A stretch of 64,000 bases of DNA from Embiotoca jacksoni (taxonomy: Eukaryota > Chordata > Actinopteri > Embiotocidae): assembly GCA_022577435.1 (NCBI GenBank), contig JAKOON010000007.1:12214926-12278925 (forward strand). The letters are read 5' to 3'. Numbering within the stretch: the first letter of the stretch is position 1; each line of letters begins with the position of its first letter. The position numbers and the translations under genes are program-made. This document shows positions 25,801 through 37,900 of this stretch, piece by piece. Under the pieces are notes generated by a model. The model was not told the origin of the DNA. It saw nothing but the letters and a program-made list of their open reading frames with translations, and did not search any database.

Positions 25801-28066
25801 CATGCCATGCAGCTTTGCTGTAATTTTCATTATCCACTTTAATCTATCCGATTCAATTTTAGCTTGATTGTATATTACTCTATTTAATGCAATGTTCCAT
25901 TGTTTCTTTTATACCTTGTCTTGATGCCTGATAAAGCTTATATAAAGCAATTTTTGGTTTTTGTGCCAAGAGGTGCTACACAAATAAACTTCCCCTCAGT
26001 CTTTCAACTACACTGTGTTTCTACATTAGAACGTATGATAGCATCTATGACGCAAGATTTCAGACTTTTGGTGGTGAGACACCTATCACTATCAGCACAA
26101 GATCTAAGTTCATGACAAAAAGAAAAACAAAAGCGAGATGAAAGGGTATGACAAAGAAAGATTTTCCTTTTGGAAAAGTGTAAAAAACGCTTTTAGCATC
26201 TGTATCAGAAGGTGTTTAGAAACAGGGAACCCCAATGTTGGGAACAGCCATGCTGATTGATTAGATTAAAACACAGACAGGTTTACAGTCAGCTGAAAGA
26301 AAAATATGCAAAGCATCGCCCCAAATAAAGAAGCAGTTAAAATTAAAAATCTCAAGCAATAGTCAGCTTACAATATGCAGCAGATATTTCTCTATTGTAG
26401 CGTTGCACCATTTACAAATGGGCATTGTATCATTTACTGTGGTGAGATTGTTGGTACAGTTTCACCAAAAGTGCTGATGTAGGGCAACCAAAACCAAACA
26501 TTAGACTGGCAGCATCTCTCTCTCTCTCTCATTATAGTATGTGAGAAAAGAGTGGGTGTGTTGTTAAGTTTCCAGCTCTGAGTACAGCTCTTCAGCTAAA
26601 TCGACAGCCCGCTCTGAGTCAGACATGGTCCAGAATGAGCAAACCGAATAAAACCGTGTGTAAGTGAATGATTCATTCTATGGCTCACAAACATCTGATT
26701 CACATTCTGAAGTCCTCGTTCTATACATACAATCGGCAGCACGTTAAGACACTCGATATCTAAAACCCGATCTGTGTTCATCTCCCTCAGTATGAAGACG
26801 GCAGGAGAGTCCCAGTCAGTCAAGTGACAGATGTCTCCATTAAAGTGACACATGGGAAGAAATATGATCACGCTTTGAGGTTAATTAAGACATTCTCAAT
26901 TAATGAGCCTTAACTCCTCCATGTAATCTAATTTAGATCATGTTTGAATAGACAACAGGACCATGTAATTATATTTTCCTCCCAACTTTACATTGTGTGG
27001 TATGTCATATGTGGAGTGTCAGCACAGCTCTTATTTTCATTCTCAATAAATATCTGCCAGGTATTAACCATAATCGGTTCATTGATAAAATGTCAGAAAA
27101 TAATTAAAAATGCTCAATTCAAATTCTCAAAAAGGGCTGATACAATATTTTCATTTCATTATAATGATATTCTCGAGTAATTATTTGGTTTTCAAAATGA
27201 CATCAAACTCCTCAAAATGTCCTCAACAATTTTCCCATTGTGACCTTTTTGTTTTTGTTTTGTCCAATCAACAGTCTAAAACTAGCGGTGTCAGAAAATA
27301 TTGATACACTTGAGTATCGCAATATTATAATTTGCGCTATCCGGTCTCAAAAACACTTTGATTTTAATTAAAGGTTTACATGCAAAGGTTGGTAGCCGAC
27401 AGCAGCTCATTTTGAGATTTTTTTTTTAACCTCTTGATTGCTAGATAGCAGTGATCTAATCTATTTTCAGTTGTGACCCCTTCACTCCCATGTAACAATG
27501 TAAACTGAGACAGGAAGTATCATAAGCACACACTGCTAATTTTAAGTCCGGTTTCCTGAAATTACATTCCATTATTATAAATTATATTTGAATATATAGA
27601 AGTATAACCCTTGTACCACGATGCGTACCGCGTCTCAAATTCCTGCCGACACAGCTCTGTCTAAAACCCAAAAGAAATGTCTTTACCATGATAGAGACCA
27701 CATAAGGAAATGAAAATATTATCATTTGATAAAATAGAACGTGGATTTCTTGCCATTTTTACTAAAAACAATTAAATAATCCCTTTAATTCTCATAACCC
27801 TTGCTGATTAATAACAACTAATCATGAGCTTTAGTCAAGATACAGTGCAACAGACCTCGTCGCAGTTTCATGATAGGAAACAACGGTAAATTTCAAGTTT
27901 TCTTAAACACATGCAGTCAAAAGTGGGTTAACTCATTCTGTCAACAAAATAAAGCTTTCTAGAGAAATAGAGAGATCATTAATCCAAGCAAACTCACCTT
28001 GATGCGGAGGGATTGATGGATATCTGCAGCTAGCTGTCCTTTCCACCATTGCAGCTCCCTCTCCAT
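12414..28066 (-). CDS. ccnjl: Cyclin J-like protein, complete coding region
   Basis: Cyclin of the poorly studied cyclin J group; presumed to bind a CDK partner, but its role is not settled. Five coding exons: 27998-28066, 23451-23661, 13819-14118, 13543-13702 and 12414-12936, all GT-AG and phase-consistent, giving 420 residues. The start MERELQWWKGQLAADIHQ matches the conserved cyclin J N-terminus. The cyclin N domain spans roughly residues 24-150, with RRYFADLLAIL and LLASKFEEKED; the second cyclin fold follows to about 245, with SQVAAACVAASR. The last exon adds a low-complexity, Ser- and Pro-rich tail ending CFDR, like the family's C-terminal CFER. Introns 1 (4.3 kb) and 2 (9.3 kb) are unusually long for this window and carry most of its repeats. 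A second ccnj gene exists in vertebrates; location beside fabp6 and c1qtnf2 points to ccnjl. Confidence 0.92.
14515..14755 (+). repeat. Decayed hAT-type miniature element, copy B
   Basis: Located in ccnjl intron 2. Contains TGCAGTTTCTC, then GACTGTTGGACCAAA, then CATTTTTACACTATTTACATTTTATT and ends near GATGCAGCT, the same order of landmarks as copies A and D. Central bases are heavily diverged. Confidence 0.55.
19616..20110. repeat. Long near-perfect inverted repeat (hairpin) in ccnjl intron 2
   Basis: The left arm 19616-19800 is the reverse complement of the right arm 19923-20110. By eye I find four substitutions, all transitions, and one extra GTG-type triplet in about 185 bases, so roughly 98 percent identity. 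The middle is a (CA)n run (about 19811-19848), an AT-rich loop (about 19849-19908) and a short (GT)n run, so the microsatellites can pair too. An (AT)n run (19593-19615) lies at the left border. Neither a clear target-site duplication nor a known transposon end is visible, so an inverted duplication is as likely as a foldback element. Transcribed in the ccnjl pre-mRNA it would form a long double-stranded stem. Confidence 0.92.
20427..20447. repeat. Homopolymer C tract (21 bases)
   Basis: Uninterrupted C run in ccnjl intron 2; it is a G run in the ccnjl transcript. Its true length is uncertain because such runs are hard to sequence. Confidence 0.8.
24655..24730 (+). repeat. Terminal fragment of hAT-type miniature element, copy C
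   Basis: In ccnjl intron 1. The segment reads AGTAATTGGCAGATTAATC and ends TGCAGCCCTAC, the typical right end of the fish element whose mirror is TAGGGCTGCA. Only the last about 75 bases are recognisable. Confidence 0.5.
24986..25095. repeat. G-rich tract with 17-base G run
   Basis: Plus-strand DNA in ccnjl intron 1 is dominated by G runs of three or more, with an unbroken run of 17 G at 25057-25073. It can form G-quadruplexes on the template strand of ccnjl. The long proline-rich antisense reading frame over it is a by-product of the composition, not a gene. Confidence 0.7.
27060..27285 (-). repeat. Decayed hAT-type miniature element, copy D
   Basis: In ccnjl intron 1, opposite orientation to copies A-C. 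Contains AATCGGTTCATTGATAAAATGTCAGAAAATAATTAAAAATGC and, 150 bases on, TTTTGTCCAATCAACAGTCTAAAAC, which mirror the landmarks of copies A and B. Confidence 0.5.
27285..27650. repeat. Possible second miniature element next to copy D
   Basis: Starts GCGGTGTCAGAAAATATTGATACACTTGAGTATCGCAATATT, a pattern of TATCG-type words that recurs in fish genomes, and ends near a loosely matching inverted sequence around 27635-27650. The borders are weak. Confidence 0.3.
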
Positions 28067-28206
28067 CTTTCCCATTCAGAGGAGGCTCCAACAATCAGGT
28101 TTTACCTGCTGAGACAGATGTGTGTGCAAAACAAGACAAAGTTCAGATGCTTCAGGAAGAGGCATGAGATCGGGGAGGATAAAGTGTTTAAGCATTACAT
28201 TTACTG

Positions 28207-28286
28207 AAGAAGAAAAAAAAAAAAAAAAAAAAAAACTGATGGTGAAGAAGGTGAAGCTCGTTTTAAGTCCCCCCCCCCCCCCCCCC
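28207..28286. repeat. Adjacent A tract and C tract near ccnjl coding exon 1
   Basis: A run of about 23 A (28213-28235) and, 33 bases later, 18 C (28269-28286) followed by 9 A. In the ccnjl transcript this is a U/G/U series about 200 bases upstream of the first coding exon, inside the 5'-most intron. Length may be mis-assembled. Confidence 0.75.
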
Positions 28287-28596
28287 AAAAAAAAATGTCT
28301 TATTAAAATGTATTCGAGGATATATTTAACTAGAGATTTACGTTTGTACTGACTACAAAATTAAAGCTACATTTATTTTAGGACAGTGGTTTTGATAAAG
28401 TTTTTGAACACCTTGCTAATCTTACAGCAGAGGTCTCAGCCTGCATAGGCCATTTTCTCTGCTCGGGAATTTAAATGGCTCAGTTAAATGCCCACTCGAC
28501 CACGCCGTAGGTCACATTAATCAAAGCAGCCTTTAAGATATCTCACTTTTGATGCGGTTTGTTCCCTGCAACGACAAATGTACCAACAACCCCCTC

Positions 28597-28602
28597 CACA
28601 CA

Positions 28603-28649
<47 letters not shown>
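28597..28649. repeat. CA microsatellite
   Basis: (CA)n of about 26 units with one T interruption, in the ccnjl 5'-most intron. Confidence 0.95.
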
Positions 28650-28651
<2 letters not shown>

Positions 28652-28880
28652 TAGTTATCACTGAAAAGGCTTCTTGTGCACCACGAGACAGCGGCCAAAC
28701 ACTGAGGCTACACAAGTTAACTGCCCACCGAGCTCACAAACACTGGCCTCGTTTTTTCAAAACACAAACAAGCACGCAGCCACAAAGCCGGACACCTCGT
28801 CCCAAACTCAGCCCGTTCTCCCTACAGGGCAGTAACCCGGTGAACTTTTCATCCCGGTAGTTTTTACATGTGCCACTCAC

Positions 28881-29170
28881 CGCTCCGACGGGAATGCCCC
28901 CCAGACCTCTTTGTCTCAGTCCGACATCCTGAATGAGAGAACTCCTCTCCGGCTCAACTTTGAGAAAGACCCCTTTTTGTCGGCGAAAATCACAAAGTTC
29001 AAACCCGCTGGCAGGATCATGAAACAGCTGCCACCGCCAAATCCCGCCGGCAGGCCTTCGGTTGCGCCCTTTTCTCCAAACTGTTCACACTTTTTTTCCG
29101 AGAGGATCCGCTCATCCGTTTGCTCTTCGGTGGCTCCGCTGTAACAAAGTAGCCTCTTCGGCTGCACCAG
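28881..29170 (-). promoter_or_regulatory. Probable ccnjl first exon (non-coding) and promoter
   Basis: A strong minus-strand donor (GGAGCG|GTGAGTGG) ends an exon at 28881, and a matching acceptor (CTCAGCAG|GTAAAA) 39 bases before the ccnjl ATG would join it to 28105. The region 28880-29230 is GC-rich with several CpGs compared with its surroundings, as for a CpG-type promoter. The 5' limit is a guess. Confidence 0.5.
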
Positions 29171-29249
29171 CTGCTGCTGTTGAGCTGCGAGGCTCGTGCG
29201 CTCGACGTGAAGGGCCCTCCTCCAGCTCGGGAGTTGTAGTCCTTTAGAG

Positions 29250-31200
29250 GTCAGCGGGAGAACTACAAACAGCCACGGTTAAACAAAGGGTTAACAACGA
29301 CGGTTCATTTCATTTATGCAGTATGTGCGAATGGATGAGTATTGTCATTTATTATATAGCATTATTTACATTTGATCATTATTTTAATTGTGTTATATTA
29401 TCCTCTACTTAAAAATATGGCATTACAGGAATTTTGCAGAAAAGTGACGCATGTGACTTTAAATTACAATAAATGACGTATTAATACCAATTCATCCTAA
29501 AGCAACATGTTACAACTGATCATAGTCGCACTAGTTTGGACTACTTTATATGCACTTTGGTAGTGGTTCCTAAAGATTCAAGAGATGAGTTTGAGGGATT
29601 GTGAGATGATTTATAATTAATTTTTTGAGTTTTCCCTAATTTATTGGTGCAATATTGGATAATTTGAAGTTATTTAAATGAAAACATCTAAAGAAAAAAA
29701 ATATTATATCAAAGTGTACTATTTTGAGATACTTGTACTTCACTTAGTATTTTCATTTTATGCTGCTTGATATTAATCCATTAAAAATATTTTTGCTCCA
29801 TCACATCTATCTGACAGTTATGGTTTCCATTTATACTAATGATTAAGATCATACACTAATACCTCTATAAAATAGGCCTACAGTGCATTGCTTAAGACTT
29901 ATTGTTAGCAGTTCCGCCATAAAGAGAGATTTAAACTTATGAGATGCTTTAAGCACTTAAGTATAATTTTGAGTTATTGCCATTTCAGAAGGTTATTTCT
30001 GAGTTTTTACTACAATAGTTTATTCAAGAGTCATAGTCACGAGTTACTACAATGATAAATGTGAAAAATACAATGCATAAAACTACTCAAATTAACTCCA
30101 TCTCGACCAATTACAATTTTAAAATGCTGCATTTGATTTTTCAGGCAGTCATTTTTTTTTAATTTAACCTTTTAAAGCTAGATTTTTTTCCCCCCTTGTA
30201 ATAGAGTATCATAACGATAATGGTTTTATTCTTACGTTATTGAAGTAAAAGATCTGAGTGCTACCTCTCCTGCTGTAGATGAGGTCTAAGTAATTGGTTC
30301 AGAGTGTAATGTTAATGACCACCAATCATTCGGACACATTTGTCAAAAAACCTCAGGTAAACCTCTCCCCACAGAAACACCATTTCATTTTACAGTTCAG
30401 GCTAAGAGGTGGTGCAAAACACAGAGTAAAAATGGAGCATAAGCAAGGCTCCTAAACAGAACGACACAGATCCTATAGGCCTGTGTTTGTCCCGTCCTTT
30501 CTCTCCACCCTTCCTCTATATAACTTCTTATTGTCCTAAATTCAACTAAATAAAATGATGGTGAACTTAAACTGTACCTTAAATGCACGAGAATCCAGTC
30601 CACACCTTCACAGTCGCCTCCTGGTGCACAGACTCCTGCTTTGGTAATGCTTGCCAAAAAGTTAGTTTTGTCAACACAGTTTAAAATGCACCGTAATCAA
30701 ATTGTACAATAAATGTATAAATTGCTGTCTACAATTATTACAAAACGATTTACCCTTTTTCTTCTTATATATTTACTTATTTATTTACTATTAAGCATGA
30801 AGAGCAAGTTTTTTTTGTTTTTATTTAAGTTTCATATACACTCAAGAATACATAGTATTGTAAAAATAACCAATATTACAATATTGTTTTGGTTTAAAAT
30901 TATTATAATTCTTCATTAATTAAAAAAAAAACTGCATTATAGAAGCAGGTGTTGTGCCTATAAATGAACAAAGGGAATGACATAAATTCAGCTTCTTTTG
31001 GGGCCAGTGTTTCAAAGAGTCTGTCAAACTTTGGTTCAGTATTGTAGCTTTTAGTGGCTCCTCAGCTGATGTTTTTCTTTGTGCGCCCCCTAGTGTCAGA
31101 CCTTGTTAAACGACTGAAATTCACTGCAGCCCAGTATTTTGGAGCTTTCTTTTTGTTATGAAATAAAGTCAGTCAAGAGAACAAAGATATTTCAGGATTG
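29250..31200. other. Intergenic AT-rich DNA plus presumed c1qtnf2 3' UTR
   Basis: No gene is recognised between the ccnjl promoter and the c1qtnf2 stop. Minus-strand AATAAA at 30785-30780 could end c1qtnf2 with a 3' UTR of about 430 bases. A CTCF-like motif lies at 31083-31095. Confidence 0.4.
31083..31095 (-). promoter_or_regulatory. CTCF-like motif
   Basis: The minus strand reads CACTAGGGGGCGC, the core of the vertebrate CTCF consensus. It sits in the presumed c1qtnf2 3' UTR, between ccnjl and slu7. Binding is not shown. Confidence 0.45.
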
Positions 31201-31205
31201 CAGTG

Positions 31206-32831
31206 TTAACTGTCAACCTGAGCATTTGCTTTTCTATCAGCCTCTTTGAGAAAGTCCTGGTCTGCGTAGATCAGGAAGCCAGTGAAGGTGCTGTCTGTCC
31301 AGAAAGGGTCGAAGAAGAGTCCATTCTGCTCAGAGTAGAAGATCTGCAGCCAGACCTCGTCTGACTGCTGCAGCTGGAGAACAGTAGAACCAGACGCCAC
31401 GTCATGGTTCCCTGTGTTCGCATCGAATGTCTTGATCTTGTACTGTCCGTTCTGCACCAGCCCGATGGCCAGGTGCTTATTGGCCAGTGTGATATCGTAG
31501 CTGAAGTAATAGACTCCTGGGATAGCGCAGACAAACTTGCCACTGCTGACGTTGTAGTGGTTCCCCTCATTCAGCAGGATCCGGCTGAAGCGGATGGGCA
31601 TTCGTTCTTTGGGGTAGCTCTTAGTCACAGCCACAGAGAAGGCTGTTCGAGCTGCACTGCCACAGTTGCAGCCACCAGGTTCTCCTTGCTGGCCCGTGTC
31701 ACCCAGCTCCCCCCTTTGTCCCTTTTTTCCAGCCACCCCTGGTGCTCCACGTGGTCCCTTCAGTCCCCGAAGTCCAGCCTTGCCAATAACCCCTTCACGA
31801 CCTTTCACCCCTGGTTTGCCTGGGTTCCCGGGTCTCCCTGGGTCACCTGACAACAGAGACAAAATGATGACACGGTGACAACACAATACTATATATTGTT
31901 TCCAATACTTGCTGACCACAAGTAGCCTATTCAAAACAAAAAACGTTTAGGTCTGTAGAAAGCTCCCCAATCTGGTCAATTCTTGTCTGATGTCTTATGA
32001 GCAAATGATTGTAAAACTACAGACAGCAGAAATCCAAATGCTCTTCACAACAGTTGTATGCAAGAATTTTGAGCCCTGCTGATGCACTGTTGATTTTGTA
32101 AGTGAAAATTAACCATCCTTAAAGGTTAGTGTACTGTTTTACACTTTTTATTTCATGAACAAAAAATCTGCCTGAATGAATCTGCCTTAACTGACATGTT
32201 GGGGCTTTTCATTAGGAGTCCGCTGATGACAACTGCAGTCTGAAAGACTTTCTGATTCTTCTTGCTTTGACTTGAGCAATTCAAACTCAAAAATACATGA
32301 TTCAAATTCAGTGTCATATTTCTGCCCATACTGATAACATATAAGACTTTTCCATATAACTGTATTTAAATACATTTAGGATGTTGCTGGGATGGAGTGC
32401 TGCGTTAAAAGTATTGAGATCCCAGGCAGAAGTATAGTTAAAAAAAAAATGCTAATAGGAAATTATCTTTAAATCATGGAGATTTTTGAACAATGTTAGA
32501 AGTGTTTTTGAGTTGTTCAAAAGGGCCGTCCCAAACAGATATTTCAGATTAACAAATAGAAGAGAGTCAATAGATAACTACCTTGATCCCCCTTTTCTCC
32601 CTTCTCTCCATCCTTCCCGTCTGGGCCATCCTCCCCCGGGGGCCCCACGGGGCCCATGGCCCCAGGTGATCCTGGGGCTCCGGGGTTCCCTGCTGGCCCA
32701 GCTGGGCCCGGCAAACTGCAGACCAGCTGGGAGGAGTGGATGGTGATATTACGAGCTCTCTTGAATGAGGAATTTGTTGACTGTGAGACGACAACTGCCA
32801 GCCAGCAGATCATCACACACATCTGGAGCAT
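31206..32831 (-). CDS. c1qtnf2: C1q and TNF related protein 2 (CTRP2), complete
   Basis: Secreted adiponectin-like protein that forms trimers through its collagen stalk and C1q head; in mammals linked to metabolic signalling. Two coding exons, 32582-32831 and 31206-31846, give 296 residues (human 285). I chose the ATG at 32831-32829 because it opens a clean signal peptide (MLQMCVMICWLAVVVSQS) with A at -3; an upstream in-frame ATG at 32885 would add a polar extension. Residues 42-140 are 33 unbroken Gly-X-Y triplets split by the intron. A CNC motif (143-145) follows, which may make disulphide links, then the C1q domain (about 150-283) with SAFSVAVTKSYP-like start, FDANTGNHDVASGS and the ending TGFLIYADQD. 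Sequons at residues 20 and 28. The position between ccnjl and slu7 matches the vertebrate order. Confidence 0.94.
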
Positions 32832-32839
32832 AATGGACG

Positions 32840-33450
32840 CTGAGTAACAGGAAGGCAAATGAGAGCAGCTTTTCACAACATTCAATCTGATTTGGGGTTG
32901 GTATGCCAGTTGTAGTCAGATGTTGCAAATGTCTGTTACAGAAAAACCTGCCAGAGATGGAAATAAAAAGAGGTGGCAGAGTACATGCATATTATCTATA
33001 ACTCAAATCAGAAGAAAAACACGTTCAAAGTTTTATAAATGGTGTATTGAATTTCATGCAATGGCTCAAGTCCTTAATAAGAAATAGGATGCATGTTATG
33101 TTTGTGTTAAATAACAGGAAAGACTGCAGCTGACAGTGTGTGTTACAGAGGGGGCGTATCAGCCATTTTAAAAACACGGAGAAACAACTCACCAGTTGAG
33201 AAATTATGACCCATCCGAGCCCTTTTTCTGCACGAAGGGGTACAAACTGTCCCCCATGATTTTCCAGCAGACGGGTGAGAGGGCATTCTTCAAGAAAAGC
33301 ACCGCAGAGAAATGTGAAGCACAGAGACTCATACACCGTAACATCCGCCCTGTTTACGGTAGTGGTGTGCCAAAACATACTTTCACCATGATGTCACTGA
33401 ATTCAAGTCCGTGCAAAAGTTTTGCACAGCCGAAGCGGCGACGCATTACT
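32840..33450 (-). promoter_or_regulatory. Possible c1qtnf2 upstream exon region
   Basis: On the minus strand a donor (AACTG|GTGAGTTG, exon end 33193) and an acceptor-like CTCTGGCAG near 32950 could join a non-coding exon to the c1qtnf2 coding exon. The 5' end of the transcript is not defined by sequence. Confidence 0.25.
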
Positions 33451-33459
33451 TGTTCACAA

Positions 33460-34640
33460 ACTTATTAATAAAATGAGATATTACATAACAGATGTTTGGA
33501 AAAGTATATAGCAATCTAGGATGTAACCCTTTGTGCACGTTAAATAATATTCAAAAAGTAGTTTGAAGTTACAAAAAAAAAAAATCAACAGAACAAGGCC
33601 GTCCGAAGCAGTGTATAAAAAGCACAATTAAATTGACCAAATTTGTTTCTGTTTGTCACTGTGATGATGAGCTAAGACAATTGAGTGCATTGTGTTTAAA
33701 AATCTGCCGAGCGTGTGAGCAGATATTACTTCCATACACCAGGTTGGACTGATGCTCGTTTCTATATTAAAAAAAAATGTTAGCCCAAAAAAAACCAATG
33801 ACACATGGACAAAGATGTTACAATCATTTCATATTTTACCAACGCGAACTCCAAATTCAACTTCAATAATTCAAATTTGGAATATTTCAAATGTGACAGT
33901 GGCAAAAAATATTGTATATCAAAATTACATTTTCCTTCCAATTGTTCATGTGGAAATTGTTTGGGTTGTCTCTCGAATGTAACTTCACTATGTTAAGTGC
34001 TATGAGATGACTTGTGCTGTGATTTTGTGCTATATAAATTAAATTAAATGGAAAAAGCCCGTGACCTACAAAGCACTGCACGAGATATTCATGAAGCAAC
34101 TTAAGAAGCACAGAATGTATAAATTGGTCAAATCAGAGTTTAAGCCTTGTGCATATATAAGAGATGATTTTATGGCATCAGAACTGGTTTCAAAGCCAAT
34201 TATAATCTGGTATGCAACCTACACAAGAGTTACCAGGAAACCTTTATTGCCCATGTGTTCAAAACTAACCATACAGTAAAGTAAGAGACGTCTCGACCCC
34301 CCAGTTAAAACTATTAAATGATGACATATTTGTAGATTTAGGAGATGATGACGTTTTAAGAACTTCCAACTAGGTAATTGACTTTTTCTCTGAAAAAAAC
34401 ATCAGTCACAAATTAAAACTACTGCTAGGAGATTATTTCTTTATGTCATGTGTTTCGGGGTCAATCGCACATTTAGAATGACATCGATCAATGTTAATCA
34501 TCATAAACCAACGACAATAAAACATGTTATAAAAGAAAATCTGTTTACAAGACACAATTGATAGAGACAAATAGATTTTATTATAAAAAATGCATTAAAC
34601 CCAGAAAAAGTAGTTGCATTCCTCAAATTACTGTAAAGAC
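33460..34640. other. Intergenic AT-rich DNA
   Basis: No gene recognised. At about 33985-34050 a segment (GCTATGAGATGACTTGTG, then GTGCTATATAAATTAAATT) matches the tail of a repeat seen widely in fish genomes; family unknown. Confidence 0.4.
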
Positions 34641-34652
34641 TGAGGATGGCTT

Positions 34653-34658
34653 TTTATT
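34653..34658 (-). other. Candidate slu7 polyadenylation signal (AATAAA)
   Basis: Minus-strand AATAAA about 295 bases past the slu7 stop; the nearest canonical signal. Confidence 0.5.
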
Positions 34659-34951
34659 TGACTGAAATGTCATTAAATGGACATTAAAGTAAAATTATAT
34701 TTTAAACTTCTTTTCTGTGAAGCCGAAGACAAAGAAACAAACAGCACACTTCATTTTCAGCCTGTGGTCCATCGACCTGCAGCTTAAAAACATTTTTTTT
34801 GTGCAAATCAAAAAATAATGTACATTATTTGTCTATTTGTAAAAGATCAAAGTTAGGTTTTCTGAGTCAGAGACGTTACTTTTCACCGAGCAGCTGCTCT
34901 AGCAGACACCTTGGGGAGAGTTCAGGGGGGCCAGCGGCGATGAAGAGGAGT

Positions 34952-37900
34952 TCACTGTCCCAGGAAGGAAGCCATGGGATCATCTGGGCGGCAGCGTTTC
35001 ATGCGGAAGGCCTCCATCTCCTCCTCGGTGGGCGCCTTCACTTCCTGCAGGCTGGTAAACGGCCTCTTCCTCTCATCCAGCTGCATGATGGCGTCTATGT
35101 GCTTTGTCCGCTTGTCCTCTGCTTCTAGAGCCTAGGAGGAAGAAACAGGTTGGAGGTCAGACACAGAGAATTTGATCAAATCATAGACACAGAAGCCCTT
35201 TTTTGCCATTCAAAACCCCAAAACGTTTGTACCTTTCTCAGCTTCTCCTTCTTCTTCTCTTCATCCTCGGAGTCACTGCTGTCAGAGCTGGGCTTCTTGC
35301 CCTTTCTGCTCTTCTTTTTCTTCTTCTTGTCTTTCATCATCTTGTCCCGATGCATCTAGTGTTAAACACCATTGATAAGATGACCAAATAATTAGATCTA
35401 CAATAATTAAACAGAATTCTTTATGATGCATTTTCAAATCTATTCGGTTTCACTTACTTCCAGCAGAGACTTGGGCTCTTCCTCCTGTGGCTCAGCTAGC
35501 CCCTCTTCAAACGGAGCGCAGTCAGAGTTGCTCTGCAGGTTAACAAAAACAATGTGTAAATTATTAAAGCTAACATTATAAAAAACAGATAATCTGTATG
35601 GATCAAACAGAGTCTTGAAACACTCACTACATGTACTTACTATTCCAATTCCAGCCTCTCCTGTGCAGTAACTATGTTTGACCATAGAGCGACAACACTT
35701 GTACCCCCAGCAGCCGTCCTTCCAGTAGGAGCCCCAAATACACTAAAAAGAGTAAGAAATGTTTAAATATACATAGTAAATAACATGTAAACAAATCAGC
35801 AAGACATTCAAAGGAGCCATTCCTCTGCTGTCCTTACAGTGTGGTTGTTGATGAGCACGTCCTCCTCATATTTGGAGCGGGCGACGGCCTTCTCGAGTCC
35901 TTTCAGTACGGCACCGTGACGAGAGTACTCCACGTAGTCTTCAGTCTGGGCCAGCAGCAGCTCCCGTGGCGGGGCGTCCAAGTGCTCCTCACCTCCATAC
36001 TGAATTCCACGCACAAAAACAGACGCACTGTCAGCAAAGTCATCCTTTGGGAAGCCTCTTGTCCTCATTCCAAAAAAGCTATCGAAAACTGCACTTCAGA
36101 CACATGTGCCAATAACCGATTTAGAGCTACGGTGACTCAAAACAGATCAAATCAGTTTTAACAGTGTCCAAAATTCAGGATCAGATTCTGAAACCACTAC
36201 TGCTGCTGTCATCTACAAACAAACTAAACAAGGCAAGATGACGTAGATTCATATTAGCACTGTGGGCACCGATTTAAAAGAAACATAAAAAACCTGTTGG
36301 GGCCTCATCCCGTTGTGAAAAAAATTTCAGCTGCATACCCTCTCCAGGATGCTCTCCCTCTGCATCTCTTTAAAGTCCTCCTTCTTGACCTTGAAGGACC
36401 GGTGGAGCAGCTCCAGCTTGGTTGGGTCGGCCTGCAGATGCACCTCCGAGCCTCTTTCATAAGCCTCCCAGGCAAACACTGTCACAAGACAATCATTACA
36501 GGCATGTTCAATATGTGAGAGGAGAGAATTTATCCTATTTATCCTTTAGTACAAAACTAGGATCAATTCTGCCTTTGGTTTATCATCTCATATCTAGTAA
36601 GTAAAATTAATTTTCATGCCACCTTTCAAGTGCTTTACATCAGTGAAGGAGTGATGCCAACAAACAACACAAGGCTGCGAAGCAACAACAAACAAATGAG
36701 GACACAGACACAAGAACAAAAGTTCCAAACACAGGCAGAGAAATAAGCAAATAAAAAGTACTAAATGAAATGAACTGCTATTTAGAAACAGCTTGTCTGA
36801 ATAAAATAGTTTTCAGCCATTTTATAAAGATGTCACATGAGTGTAGAGATTGCAACGACAAGGGCAGAGGGCGCAACAGCTTGGAAAGCACATTTACTTT
36901 GGGAGTTAAAGTGGGTTTGAGGGACAGCCAGTCATTTGTGTTCAGCAGACCCAAGAGTGTTTGACCATATAAAGCTTTAAACATTAGCACCAGTATATTA
37001 AAATGGATGTGGAATTTAAATGGAAGCCAGAATAGAAAGGCTAAAATTGGTGTGATCTGTAATCTGTTGTTATGTCTAGTCGAGCAGCTGCATTAAGGAG
37101 AGTTTTGAGTTCAAAGATGGTGAAGTCAAAAAGGAAAACATTTTAATAATCGAAATACTATCAACAATATCAACCATGTTATATCACAACAGCAGACACG
37201 CTTTGACTGTAATTTCAATATATCTACTCACTAGTGGCAAAAGGACTTCAGGCTGATAAAACTCTGGCAATAGAAACTAATAGAAATAGGAGGATAGTTG
37301 GACTTAACCAACGTGAAGTGGTAACCAATGTTGAGAGCAAGCTTTATATTTTGTAACATCACTGTAGCCTTTAATTTAGATGTAGCTGCTCAAGAACATA
37401 ACCACAGGGTTTTTTTTTTTGTATTTCTAAATGTACCAATAGCCCCAGGCAACATTAAACATACCACTGCAGTAGCAAACATATACTTGAGTTATTCGGC
37501 AATATAAATGTTATTTCCAAAACCGAGGAGGAGGCGTTAAGGTGCTGAAGAGAGCTGGAAATGATCTTTGTTACTTACACTGTGTTTGAGCCATGTTGAT
37601 TGTGTGCCCAGTGTAGCGAGCAAAGTTGTCTCCAGCGTACCCGACCCTGTTAGAAGGAACAGTTTAGAATGTATTTTTCACTATAAGCCAGTGAGATCCG
37701 AGTAATCAAGAAAAAAAAAGTGGCAGTGACTCACTCGTCCGGGTTCATGCCAGTGTTGAAGTACGGGTTCTCCCTCATAGCTCTGGTCTTTGGATCGTAG
37801 TACGCTGAGTTTGGATCCAGATTTCTCAAGTACTATGAGAAAGAGACGTGTGAAGTTTAAATTATTGAGCATCCGAGTTAGTATCAGTCCCTTGCCTCTC

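Noticed and set aside
28533..28860. Frames of repeated Thr-His or Val-Cys
   Set aside because: Translations of the CA microsatellite at 28597-28649; the same applies at 54639-54862 and 63560-63871.
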